From Pegoplata infirma (taxonomy: Eukaryota; Arthropoda; Insecta; Diptera; Anthomyiidae), in NCBI GenBank assembly GCA_963921195.1, contig OY992537.1:33217410-33281409 (forward strand): DNA of 64,000 nt, written 5' to 3'. Below, in pieces: positions 45,202 through 54,633 of the stretch. Positions within the stretch are counted from its first letter, which is position 1, and every line of letters starts with the position of its first letter. A program made the position numbers and the translations under genes. The notes beneath the pieces were generated by a model. The model did no database searches. It saw nothing but the letters and a program-made list of their open reading frames with translations, and had not been told where the DNA came from.

Positions 45202-46570
45202 TAAGTGGAGGGTATAAAAATAAGAGTAAAATTCAACGAAAATTTTTTGTTGAAAAATTATTATTTACCATCTGGTGAATATTTCTTTTATTTACCAGAA
45301 GATGACTTATTATTAGTGTTTGGGAATTCCCGGACTTTTCAATTTCCCGGGAAACGGGAAAAAAATAATTTATTTCATTATTAATTATTTTCATTATTAA
45401 TATAAATCATAAAAAACATTAAAATTTGACCAACTTTTTATAAAAAACTGTTTTTTAGAGATAGTTAATTAATTTAAACATAAAAAATCCAAAAATAATA
45501 GTTAAAAATCCTGAAATACAATAAAACAAACAAGAATAATATTGCAACTTTTTTTTCATTAAAAAATCGCAAAAAATAGCTAAAAATCGCAAAAAAATTA
45601 AAACTGCGTTATTCGAGCAAAAACCAATGTAGTTGGCAGCACTTTTAATATTTTGTTCTGGAAATGTCAATTCTAGGTTCAAAATTTCTATATTTTTTTG
45701 ACAGTCTTAGCAAAATTATCATTAACCGACGTATATTTTTGAATTTTTAAGTTTTTTTTCATGATATTGTCATACTTTTTACACTTTGTCAGTTTTCCTA
45801 TGAATATATATATTAGGGCGGGTCGATTTGTATGGATCGAAAAAAACTGAAAAATCGTATAGCAAAAACAAAATCTACAAGAAATTCTAAGAAACTTTCC
45901 CAAAGAAACCATTGGTCTAAAATCAAACCCTATACCGCGCCTAACGACATGAAAATCCGTCCGTCCGTCTGTCTTTCTGTCTGTGTAAAACACGCTAACT
46001 TTCAAATGTTAGCGGAAGAATGAAAAATATATACGGCAAGCTGCTGAACCGTGGCGTATATATTTGTTATACTTCAGGTCAGATTTATACTAAATTTCAG
46101 CGAAATCTGTCCAGTGGTTCATAAGTTATTAGCATAATGGGGAATTTCAGATGGGTTTTAACCCGAACTCCCGTGTTGAAAAAAATGCTAAACACGCTTT
46201 GAAAAGGAATGGTAAGCAAAAAAAAAAAATATTTTAGAAACTATTTTTGTCACTCAAAAAAACTAAAAAAAAAATATTACACTCAAAAAAAAATTACACT
46301 CAAAAAAATTTACACTCAAAAATTTTTTTATTTACAAAAATTAAAAAAAAAAAAAAAATTTACTAAAAATAAATCAAATACTGATGTAAAAAAATATTCA
46401 GTTATCAAAAATTTTTATCGAACACAGCTTTTTTCCTCTCCGATATGCAACTCTCCAATTTCATCCCACAAAAGTATCTATGTGTTTTTTTTTGACTAAA
46501 TATCATTATGATCCTCAATTACATACTTTTATTTACTAAGAAAAATCCGCTGAACCAGCTTCCCTTTGTA

Positions 46571-46660
46571 ATTAACTTACAAAGGCTTTGGAGGGAATCG
46601 AACCCACAACCCCTGCACTTACTTTTAGAATATCACGCTACATGTTTATATACTGCAGCC
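46571..46660 (-). repeat. tRNA-derived sequence (SINE-like)
   Basis: On the minus strand a perfect B box lies in gtgggttcgattccctcc; the upstream part is too diverged for an A-box call. Downstream, cctttgtaagttaattacaaagg can fold. Not a functional tRNA by eye. Confidence 0.5.
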
Positions 46661-47010
46661 CAATATTAAATAAATAATGGAGTAAAATTTTCATGGATTA
46701 ACGATAAAAGCAGCGATTTATTGTTTAAATTTCTTATTATAATTTTTCGTCTGTGGAGTTTTCATTACAAATCAATCTAATTATTTATTTCTCCATTTCA
46801 GGGATTATGTCTAATATACTTGCCGGTCATAATCCCAAAAATTGTTCGAATTATATCCAGCGGCAATTAAAGAATGGCCCGCTTATAATCTGGACGACTT
46901 ATGTGCCTTATAAGTTTTGAATGAAAAGTCACATTTCTATAATTTATTAATCAAATTAAAGGAAATTTTTCCACCTTTTTATTGGTACCGGTTTCAAGTT
47001 AGTAGGTTAA

Positions 47011-47139
47011 TCCCCAGTTTCTGTAATTCGAACGCCATTCGTTCGTGACCAATTTGTGTGTATTTTGTTATTGTAACAAAAACAAAATACATGCAAATTC
47101 GTCGCAGACGAATGGCGTTCGTATTACAGAAACTGGGGG
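47011..47139. mobile_element. Hairpin MITE, PIF/Harbinger-like (TAA TSD)
   Basis: ccccagtttctgtaat and attacagaaactgggg are exact inverses, and gaacgccattcgt/acgaatggcgttc extends the pairing, so the 129 bp is almost wholly a hairpin. TAA flanks both sides (47008-47010, 47140-47142), and the mirrored right arm of the host foldback shows the uninterrupted site ggttaaatatt. Confidence 0.9.
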
Positions 47140-48790
47140 TAAATATTATTTCGTACAGACGCCATAAAGCAAAATTAAGATTAAGAAATTTTGCACACTT
47201 TCACGTTTTTTGAGAAATACAGCTGTACAGAAATTGCTTAAACTTTAAAAATTTTTAAATTTACAGTGCTTATTGTTTCGATTCCTTACGAAGCTATATC
47301 AAGCATAAATTTAATACCATAAACGCGTAAAAACATATCGTTTTAACCTCCCTCGAATGAATCCTGTAGGATTAAAGTTCTACGGAGCGATAAATGACTA
47401 AACCCGCTAGAGAAAATCGAAGTTCGATGTCAAAATATGATTTCGCTTTTTAAACACAAATGTGTAAACCAAGTTTAAAGGTTGCCACATGAAACCTACG
47501 CCAAATTTGATGTTAAAAATCACCTGGAGTAAAAAATGAGTTTTGCCCACAATTTTAATCAATCGAAAAAAATTTGCCAAATGTAAAAAAAATAAACTGA
47601 AGGAGAGTATAAAGAAGCAAATGTATAATACTGCTAAGTTTAATGTTAAGTTTGATGCAGAGGAAGCACCGAAGGATGTGCAAAATTGCTTCATCTTTTT
47701 TTCGGTTAATGACGTCTGCACTAAAAAATATTTAACCTACAAACTTGAAACCTGTAACAAAAAAAAGTGGAAAAATTTCCTTTAATTTGATACATAAATT
47801 ATAAAAATGTGACTTTTCATTCAAAAGTTATAAGGCACATAAGTCGTCCAGATTATAACCGGGCCATTCTTTAGTAAAACATTGCCGCTGGATACGTTCT
47901 TGCAGCATATCGGTACATAAAACTATAATTTCTTTACATCTGGGGTGTAGGGTATGTTCAGCAACTTTGTAGAAAATATTATGGCAAATATTTTTGTGAA
48001 ACATATTAACCTCTAACTCCCTCTTATAACGGTATTTTTTGGCTCTTTTCTAACAAATCGCAAAAAGCACCCCGAAAGAGGGGGACGGTGGGGATGAAAT
48101 GTTCTACAAAAATGTTGCCAATAAAATTTCACTATATACCTCAGAACACACCAAATCCCAAAACTTAACACAAACACCAAAAAAGAGTCAAGTTGTATGT
48201 TTTGCTTTTGAAAAAAGGACGGACGGACAAATCTTCATGTCGTTAGGCGCGGTATGGGGTTTGATTTTAGAAACATGGTTTCTTTGGGAAATGTTCTTAG
48301 AATTTCGTGTAGATTATGTTTTTGCTATACGATTTTTGACAAAAAAAATCGACCCGCCCTAATATATATATTTGCACTGTTCTTCCAAATAGAAAAAAAC
48401 ACAAAAATAGTAAATGTTATTATACCTGTACGTAAAAAGAATATTAAAAATTAAATTAAAATAAACGTTTTTTTATGTAAAATGGTTTAATTTATAAAAT
48501 TCCCGGATTTCCCGGGAAAAATAATAAAAATTCCCGGGAATTCCCGTCAGTGTTTTCCCGGGAATTCCCGGGAAATCCGACCCGGGAATTCCCGGACCCC
48601 AAACACTACTTATTATACAAGTTACTAATCGTTGCAAACTTTTTAGGTTTTAAGAAAATATAAACAGTAATTCTTATTTTCTTTTTTGTTTGTCGTTAAC
48701 TTATATAGTCAAACTGAGGTGGCGTCCTGCATCATATATAAAATTATACAGCAGCCTAAAAACGATATCGTGTTTAAAAAGTAATTTGAT

Positions 48791-49390
48791 GAAAAAACTA
48801 ATTTTTATGAAAAATAAAATTTAATAAAAAATTTCGATGGAAAAAAATATTTTCCCCATAATATACGCCAAAAATCCTAATTTTTGAGCTAGATTTAAAT
48901 CAAAAATTCGAACATGAGTTTTGGTCGAAAAACATGATTTTTTTAAATTTTAACAGCTCTTTACCGACTGAAGATGCCCCTGCAAATTTTTTTTATAAAT
49001 TTCCCCGAAGTCAGCCATTTCGTGGCCATCTTTAGGGAGGTATTACGATACGAAATTCGAAAGTTTACATATGACGGGACGCTCTAGTGTTAGTGGTGTC
49101 CTGCGTCACTTTTATAATTAGACACCAGCCTTAAACAGTTCTCATGTTAAACAAAATTCTCGGCTTTTTTCTGAGATCTGACTTTCATGCAAGCTGAAAA
49201 CTCTTGTTATACTGTGGACTTTAAACGAACTTCAAATATTTATATCCCCCTAATAAATATTTCCGTTGCTGTCCACACCAGTTAGTATCCCTTTAGGGTT
49301 TATAAAAAATAAATTTTGTGTAAAAAAGTGTCTGCATTAAATAATAAAGATACAATTCCTGGTTAGATTTCAGTTTTTTGTTATTTGTAT
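48791..49390. other. Gene-free stretch with a small R fragment
   Basis: It holds ggtgtcctgcgtcactttta and gacaccagcc near 49090-49135, an inverted fragment of R's start. The rest is unclassified AT-rich sequence. Confidence 0.5.
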
Positions 49391-49522
49391 TAGGGTATTC
49401 AATCAGTTAACCGCTAACTTACTAAAAAATTACAAATTTATTATTTTTATTGATTCAGAAGAAAAATATCAGAACTTGTTATAGGTTTTCTATAAAATCA
49501 AATAAACTGCGGCTGTGAATAG

Positions 49523-49810
49523 ACGTATAGTGCGGATTGTTACACAAATTTCTTTTTTTCTTTAATATACCAACAAGGGATTAGTTAATCCCTTAAAAAA
49601 AAAACAACAATTTTTTAAAAACATTTTTTGTTAAAACAACAAAATATTAGTACAATGAAAAAACGTATAGTGTGGACTATTACAAAAATATTTCTTTAAC
49701 ATACAAAAAAAAACCAACAAAACATTTAAACTAAAAACAAAGGGATTAGTTATCCCTTAATAAAAAAAAACAATTATTCAAAAACATTTTTTGTTAAAAC
49801 AACAAAATAC
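49523..49810 (+). promoter_or_regulatory. Tandem 140-bp 5' UTR repeats, putative internal promoter
   Basis: Two copies begin acgtatagtgcggatt (49523) and acgtatagtgtggact (49663), and both carry gggattagttaatccc or gggattagttatccctt and end aacattttttgttaaaacaacaaaata. Jockey-clade LINEs transcribe from an internal promoter with a downstream element like AGACGTG; agacgtat here at +17 is suggestive. That role is inferred. Confidence 0.65.
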
Positions 49811-49814
49811 AAAC

Positions 49815-50990
49815 ATGATAAATTTAAGTGAAGATGATAGTGAAGAAAGTGAGGGTATTTGGCAACAAGTACCAGAAACTAATAAACGACGGCTGATAAA
49901 ATCACCCAATATGCATCAGCATAAAAAGTTTAATGCAACAGAGGAAGCCAGTACATCAAGAGAAAACCAATTCCAGTTACTTGATAAAGATGTTGATGTT
50001 GACCAAAGCCAAGACAATGATAACGATGAAGCAGGACCAGCTAAAGAACAAAATGTTAGTACTCCAAAGCCACCACCAATCTACATACCGAATGTCCTAG
50101 ATATAAGTATCATGATTAAAAATATAAGTAAACAAATACCTAGCACTGACTTTAGCTACAAATCAATGAGAGATAATCAAATTAGATTAATGGTTAAAAC
50201 AGTAGAATCTTTTAGAGCAATTGTTACATATTTTGAATCAAAATCTATTAGTTATCACACTTATCAGTTAAAACAGGAGCGAGCTTATAGGGTAGTAATT
50301 AAAGGCTTACATCCTTCAACATTATGTACCGATATAAAAGCTGAATTAATAACGTTAGGTCATGAAGTCAGAGATGTAGTTAACGTCAAAAGTCGAGTTA
50401 CAAAGCTTCCATTATCAATGTTTTTCGTAGATCTTGACCCAAACCCAAATAATAAGGAAATTTTTAATGTACGCCACATAACTAATGCAATGGTCACAAT
50501 AGAAGCCCCAAAAAAAACCGATGATTTGGTACAATGTTATCGTTGCCAGCAATTTGGGCATACCAAATCATATTGTAGAAAAACTTTTAGATGTGTTAAA
50601 TGCGGATTAGAACACCCTACTGCTAATTGCACCAAAAACTTAACAACGCCACCAAAATGTGTTCACTGCTTAGAAAGTCATACAGCAAATTACAGGGGAT
50701 GCAATATTTACCAACAATTGTTACATCAAAAACGAGCTGCGAATACAAGAAATCAAAGCCAACCAAGGAACCAACAAATGCCGCCAAACTCTCAGGAATT
50801 CCCACAACTAAACTCGACCCAAAACAATCCAACCAACAATGATAACGAAAGAGAATATACATCATATGCACAGGCAGTCACAGGAAATACAACAAATAGT
50901 GCCGAAAATAGGTTAATGGAGAGATTAGAACGGATGATGGATAAACTCTTTGATATGATGACACAAATAATGCTGAAACTATGCAAATAA
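49815..50990 (+). CDS. ORF1: gag-like nucleic-acid-binding protein of the Jockey-like element
   Basis: This 391-residue protein is the expected RNA-binding partner of ORF2 in the retrotransposon particle. I start it at ATG 49815 (MINLSEDDSEE); an open frame extends 8 codons upstream but begins with TTG. The first ~100 residues are acidic and polar. Residues ~155-235 (RVVIKGLHPST..., VRDVVNVKSR) match the PRE_C2HC region that precedes zinc knuckles in Jockey gag proteins. Three knuckles follow: C241-x2-C-x4-H-x4-C, C260-x2-C-x3-H-x4-C and C282-x2-C-x3-H-x6-C. A Gln/Asn/Pro-rich linker (~300-360) leads to a Met/Leu-rich helix at the C-terminus. The stop overlaps the ORF2 start by 10 bp. Complete, with no frameshift. 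Sure of the family, less of the exact start. Confidence 0.92.
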   Translation: MINLSEDDSEESEGIWQQVPETNKRRLIKSPNMHQHKKFNATEEASTSRENQFQLLDKDVDVDQSQDNDNDEAGPAKEQNVSTPKPPPIYIPNVLDISIMIKNISKQIPSTDFSYKSMRDNQIRLMVKTVESFRAIVTYFESKSISYHTYQLKQERAYRVVIKGLHPSTLCTDIKAELITLGHEVRDVVNVKSRVTKLPLSMFFVDLDPNPNNKEIFNVRHITNAMVTIEAPKKTDDLVQCYRCQQFGHTKSYCRKTFRCVKCGLEHPTANCTKNLTTPPKCVHCLESHTANYRGCNIYQQLLHQKRAANTRNQSQPRNQQMPPNSQEFPQLNSTQNNPTNNDNEREYTSYAQAVTGNTTNSAENRLMERLERMMDKLFDMMTQIMLKLCK

Positions 50991-53668
50991 ATCTCAGAAT
51001 TGCAACATGGAACGCAAATGGTGCTTCCAATCATACCAGGGAAATAGAAATTTTCCTTAAATTAAACTATATAGATATATTACTCATTTCTGAAACACAT
51101 TTTACAGAAAAAACTTATTTTAATATCAGAGGTTATGATCTTGTTCAAGCTAATCATCCTGATGGAAAAGCACACGCTGGATCTGCAGTTTTGATAAAAT
51201 CTTGTTTAAAATTTGAAATATTAGACCCAATAATTAAAGAATCAATTCAAGCAAGTGGTATTAAAATCAAATGTGATAGCTTTTATATATCTGTTTATTC
51301 GGTTTACTTTCCCCCAAAACATAATTTATCTCTAGTAGATTATGAAAATTTTTTTAATAAGCTCGGACCTCGATTTATCGTTGGCGGGGACTTTAACGCC
51401 AAGCATCCCTGGTGGGGATCGAGACTTGCCAACCCTAAAGGAAAAAAGCTTTACGAGTGCATTAATAAACATCGTTATAAGACCATATCTACTGGTAAAC
51501 CAACATACTGGCCCAGTGATCCTAATAAAATACCAGATTTACTAGACTTTTTCATCTCTTTTGGTATATCGAGTCATCTTCTTGACGTAATTGATTGTGA
51601 TGATCTAAATTCTGATCACACACCCATTATTTTAAGCTACAACACTACTTTGCAAATTGAATCCAAAAACTGCAAAATAATTTCATCAAAAACAGACCTT
51701 GATACCTTCAGATACTGGATGGATACAAATTTAGATTTGAATATATCAATTAAATCAGGTGATGAACTCGATGGTGCTGTTGAAAAAATTACAAAACTTA
51801 TTCATGAAGCTGCAATGATTTCTACTCCACAAACACCACGCCAAAATGGTAATAAAGTTGTTCTATCAGCAGAAATAAGAGAATTAATAAAAATTAAAAG
51901 AAGGCTGAGAAGAATCTGGCAGTCGAGTAGAAATCCGAGGGATAAAACAAATTATAACAAGGCATCAAATTTCCTCAAAAAGCGTATCGACGAAATAAAG
52001 AATGAAGAGCTCTCAACTTTTTTAAGAAATTTGGATCCAACCAATAACAGTGAATTTAGTCTATGGAAAGTCACAAGGTACCTTAAGAAATCGACTAAGA
52101 GAAACATTCCAATTAAAGGACCAAATAACATTTGGTGTAGAAATGATAAAAGTAAATCTGAATTGTTTTCTGACCACCTAGAACAGACCTTTAAATCCTT
52201 TCCACTCACGAATTCTACCGATGAGAGTAATATATTGAACTTTTTGCAATCTCCCTGTCAAATGGACTTACCAATAAAATCGTTCTCACCAAGAGAAGTC
52301 CAAAGCGAAATAAATAAGCTCAACAACTCTAAGTCCCCAGGATATGATAAAATTGACTCAAAGGTAGCCAAATCTCTCTCAAAAAAATGCATATTGTTTC
52401 TTACCCTAATCTACAACTCCATTCTAAGATTATCACACTTTCCACCGCAATGGAAATGTGCTGAGATTATTATGATCCCCAAGCCCAATAAACCAGAGAA
52501 CGATGTTTCATCATATAGGCCAATTAGCTTATTGCCAATTTTTTCCAAAATCTACGAACGATTATTTTCACAGAGACTACTTCCTGTTCTAGAAACACGA
52601 AATATCATCCCAGATCATCAGTTTGGTTTCCGTCACAAGCATGGAACACCGGAACAATGTCATCGCATTGTAAATATTATTACTGACACATTTGAAAGAA
52701 AAATGTATTGCTCCGCAGTGTTTTTAGATGTGAAACAGGCATTTGACAGGGTATGGCATGAAGGGCTTTTGTATAAGCTAAAAAGAATTTTACCAACTCC
52801 ATTCTATTTGTTTTTTAAATCTTACCTTAAAGAACGAACATTTTATGTAAAAGTCTGTGATGAATGTTCCAATATTTGCCAAATTAATGCTGGTGTACCA
52901 CAAGGTAGTGTCCTAGGCCCAGTGTTATATACAATTTACACATCAGATATGCCATTAACAGACGACGTTACTGTAGCAACCTACGCTGATGACACTGCTA
53001 TAATATCATCAAATGAATCACCGGCTGAAGCGTCCTCCTTAGTTCAAATCGAATTAAACCTAATACAACAATGGCTAAGAAAATGGAAGATTTCTATCAA
53101 CACAGAAAAATCGAATCATGTAACTTTTACACTTAGAAGAGAAGAATGCCCTTCACTATATATCAACGGCACTGAAATCCCGAAAACGAACAGTGTCAAA
53201 TATTTAGGAATGCATCTGGATAGAAGACTCACGTGGAAAAAACACATCCAAGCAAAAAAGCAGCATCTTAATGTAAAAACTAAGAAAATGTATTGGTTAT
53301 TAAGACCAAATTCAAATCTAAGTCTTTCAAACAAAGTAAGATTATATAAATCTATTTTAAAGCCAGTTTGGACATATGGCATTCAGCTATGGGGAACTTC
53401 GAGTACCTCCAACGTAGAAATATTGCAACGTTATCAATCAAAGACCCTTCGATGTATAGCTGATGCTCCATGGTTTGTAACTAATAAAAGAATCCATGAA
53501 GATCTTAAAATACCTTGGGTTAAAGATGAAATAAACAGGTTTAGTTCCCGATACATAGATCGACTAAGCGATCATTGTAATCCTTTAGCTATATCTTTAT
53601 TAGACGAAACGGAAGAAGTTAGAAGACTGAAAAGATTACATGTATTAGACCTGCCTTATAGGCAATAG
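50981..53668 (+). CDS. ORF2: endonuclease and reverse transcriptase of the Jockey-like element
   Basis: This 895-residue polyprotein would nick target DNA and copy the element RNA by target-primed reverse transcription. An APE-type endonuclease fills residues ~1-225: TWNANG (N11, N13), E38 in ISETHF, D137/N139 in GGDFNAKH, and S211-D212-H213. The reverse transcriptase spans ~430-730: SPGYDK (452), RPISLLP, D583 in VFLDVKQAFDRVW, GVPQGSVLGP, and Y668-A-D670-D671. KYLGMHLDRRLTWKKH near 740 and a conserved tail follow. There is no RNase H domain. Its ATG lies inside ORF1's last codons (ATGCAAATAA, -1 frame), suggesting translation by termination-reinitiation. All catalytic residues are present and no stop interrupts it. 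A 51-bp tandem duplication begins at its last codons. Confidence 0.95.
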   Translation: MQINLRIATWNANGASNHTREIEIFLKLNYIDILLISETHFTEKTYFNIRGYDLVQANHPDGKAHAGSAVLIKSCLKFEILDPIIKESIQASGIKIKCDSFYISVYSVYFPPKHNLSLVDYENFFNKLGPRFIVGGDFNAKHPWWGSRLANPKGKKLYECINKHRYKTISTGKPTYWPSDPNKIPDLLDFFISFGISSHLLDVIDCDDLNSDHTPIILSYNTTLQIESKNCKIISSKTDLDTFRYWMDTNLDLNISIKSGDELDGAVEKITKLIHEAAMISTPQTPRQNGNKVVLSAEIRELIKIKRRLRRIWQSSRNPRDKTNYNKASNFLKKRIDEIKNEELSTFLRNLDPTNNSEFSLWKVTRYLKKSTKRNIPIKGPNNIWCRNDKSKSELFSDHLEQTFKSFPLTNSTDESNILNFLQSPCQMDLPIKSFSPREVQSEINKLNNSKSPGYDKIDSKVAKSLSKKCILFLTLIYNSILRLSHFPPQWKCAEIIMIPKPNKPENDVSSYRPISLLPIFSKIYERLFSQRLLPVLETRNIIPDHQFGFRHKHGTPEQCHRIVNIITDTFERKMYCSAVFLDVKQAFDRVWHEGLLYKLKRILPTPFYLFFKSYLKERTFYVKVCDECSNICQINAGVPQGSVLGPVLYTIYTSDMPLTDDVTVATYADDTAIISSNESPAEASSLVQIELNLIQQWLRKWKISINTEKSNHVTFTLRREECPSLYINGTEIPKTNSVKYLGMHLDRRLTWKKHIQAKKQHLNVKTKKMYWLLRPNSNLSLSNKVRLYKSILKPVWTYGIQLWGTSSTSNVEILQRYQSKTLRCIADAPWFVTNKRIHEDLKIPWVKDEINRFSSRYIDRLSDHCNPLAISLLDETEEVRRLKRLHVLDLPYRQ

Positions 53669-53932
53669 CATTGTAAATTTGTATTTAATACAATATTAGA
53701 AATGCCGTATAGGCAATAGCGTTGTAAATTTGTATTTAATGTAAATAATGTACATAATGTATCATAAAACTTGTAAATATATAGTAGAAAATATAAAAAA
53801 AAAATTTTAAGATTAGTTTATTAAACTTGCTGAAGTTTAATAACGTATGTTATGCTCCTTTTGTATTATCAAATTTACTAAATATTGTTAAAATAGATGG
53901 TAAATAAAATTTTTAAAATAAAAAAAAAAAAA
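53653..53932 (+). other. 3' UTR and poly-A tail of the Jockey-like element
   Basis: The block gcc-tataggcaatag-(c)attgtaaatttg straddles the ORF2 stop and recurs 51 bp later (53653 and 53704), in frame, so an ancestral longer C-terminus could have been shortened or copied. AATAAA at 53903-53908 precedes an A-rich tail ending at ~53932. Confidence 0.8.
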
Positions 53933-54174
53933 ATCAAATATATAGAAATGGACAATTCCTTGCTATAAATATTTCAATTGAAAGTGGTTTAAGATCCTGC
54001 GGAATAAATATTAAAATCCAACATATGTTAACTAGGAAAAGTATTAAAAATTCTGTTGTAAAAATTCCCTAGATAATATTTAAATAATCTATTAATAACC
54101 AGTTATATTTTAATCCCGATAAATTATTTGCTCGATTAACCGATTAAAACAGAAAAGTTATATTGAATACCCTT

Positions 54175-54547
54175 GTTCGTACTAGTATGAACATTTTTCA
54201 GCAAAAAAAGTTAAACTGAATTTAATTCAAAAAAAGAGCAATGACCGTTTGTTAATATTTTCATTTTTAAAGGAAATAAAGTAAATTAATTGAATGAAAC
54301 TATAAAAAATAATTAGTCATCATAATAATATTAATAAATTGCATTAAAATATATAAAAGGGAAGTTGAAAGTTTTTGTACATTTATCCCTTGAATAACGC
54401 ATAATAATATTTAGCGTTGACTTCAGAAAAACGAATCAGAATTAATTTTAAGAAGCGCGGTTTTTTATGGTACACCAAAACGTATTTAAACAAGCTGACC
54501 CGACAGACTGTCTAGATTTAAATAAATTTGTTTGTGACTCTGTATAC
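54175..54547. other. Gene-free stretch
   Basis: AT-rich and without recognised repeats; flank of the hAT-like element that hosts the retrotransposon. Confidence 0.4.
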
Positions 54548-54633
54548 CAGTGGTCGGCATCCATTGCACATGGATCCCGAACACATTCGGCTATCCACAT
54601 GTATTCAACACGAATGTCAACAAAACTCACAGC

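Larger units (their letters stand above)
44195..45222 (-). mobile_element. mini-me / DINE-1-like element (minus), with two insertions
   Basis: On the minus strand the start, tataccctccactta, is at ~45205-45222; the ctctatca that should follow it sits beyond two insertions, then tataagtttgtcattccat, ggaccccataaagtatgg, a short GTCY array and ttctcccgagaaaattgg lead to ~44195. The insertions are element S (44615-45201) and a 151-bp mini-hAT (44450-44600). Confidence 0.75.
45813..48362. mobile_element. Foldback element with TTAGGGCGGGTCGATTT ends
   Basis: ttagggcgggtcgattt and aaatcgacccgccctaa are exact inverses, TA on both sides. The arms pair over most of the length: cctataccgcgcctaacgac with gtcgttaggcgcggtatggg; ccagcggcaatt... 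with ...attgccgctgg; ttataatctggacgactta with taagtcgtccagattataa. A tRNA-like sequence and a 129-bp MITE interrupt the left arm. Open frames 45832-46023 and 47543-47785 are arm sequence. Confidence 0.85.
45314..48608. mobile_element. hAT-like element with TAGTGTTTGGG ends, perfect 8-bp TSD
   Basis: tagtgtttggg and cccaaacacta are inverse; CTTATTAT is duplicated exactly (45306-45313, 48609-48616). Both ends carry repeats of ttcccgggaattcccgg, strikingly GC-rich for this window. A 2.55-kb foldback occupies most of the interior, leaving a ~0.75-kb non-autonomous core. Confidence 0.9.
45223..48790 (-). repeat. Dispersed repeat R (minus), hosting a multi-level nest
   Basis: On the minus strand the 5' block (gcaggacgccacctcag near 48735, gctgctgtataatttt) is at 48650-48770; it continues with caccagatggtaaat-type blocks at 45265-45310. 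The break between them is a hAT-like element with perfect TSD. A second small minus fragment of the R start is near 49085-49140. Confidence 0.65.
49505..53932 (+). mobile_element. Full-length Jockey-like non-LTR retrotransposon
   Basis: It has a 5' UTR with tandem repeats, ORF1 (gag-like, zinc knuckles), ORF2 (endonuclease plus reverse transcriptase, no RNase H), a 3' UTR with AATAAA and a poly-A tail. An 8-bp target-site duplication ATCAAATA (49497-49504 and 53933-53940) brackets it. Lack of RNase H, the short ORF overlap and the third knuckle of the HTANYRGC type point to the Jockey clade. Both ORFs are open with every catalytic motif present, so this copy may be young and possibly competent. 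It is the only intact protein-coding unit in the window. Confidence 0.92.
49391..54174. mobile_element. Old hAT-like MITE hosting the Jockey-like element
   Basis: agggtattcaat near 49392 and attgaataccct ending 54173 are exact inverses, with gttaaccg/cgattaaccg subterminal motifs. Flanking 8-mers ATTTGTAT and GTTCGTAC agree at 5 positions and differ only by transitions, consistent with an old TSD. Without the retrotransposon and one copy of its TSD it is ~350 bp. Confidence 0.6.

Noticed and set aside
47407..47785. Overlapping frames on both strands, ~80-104 codons
   Set aside because: They lie in the arm of foldback 45813-48362; both strands open, as expected of AT-rich inverted sequence.
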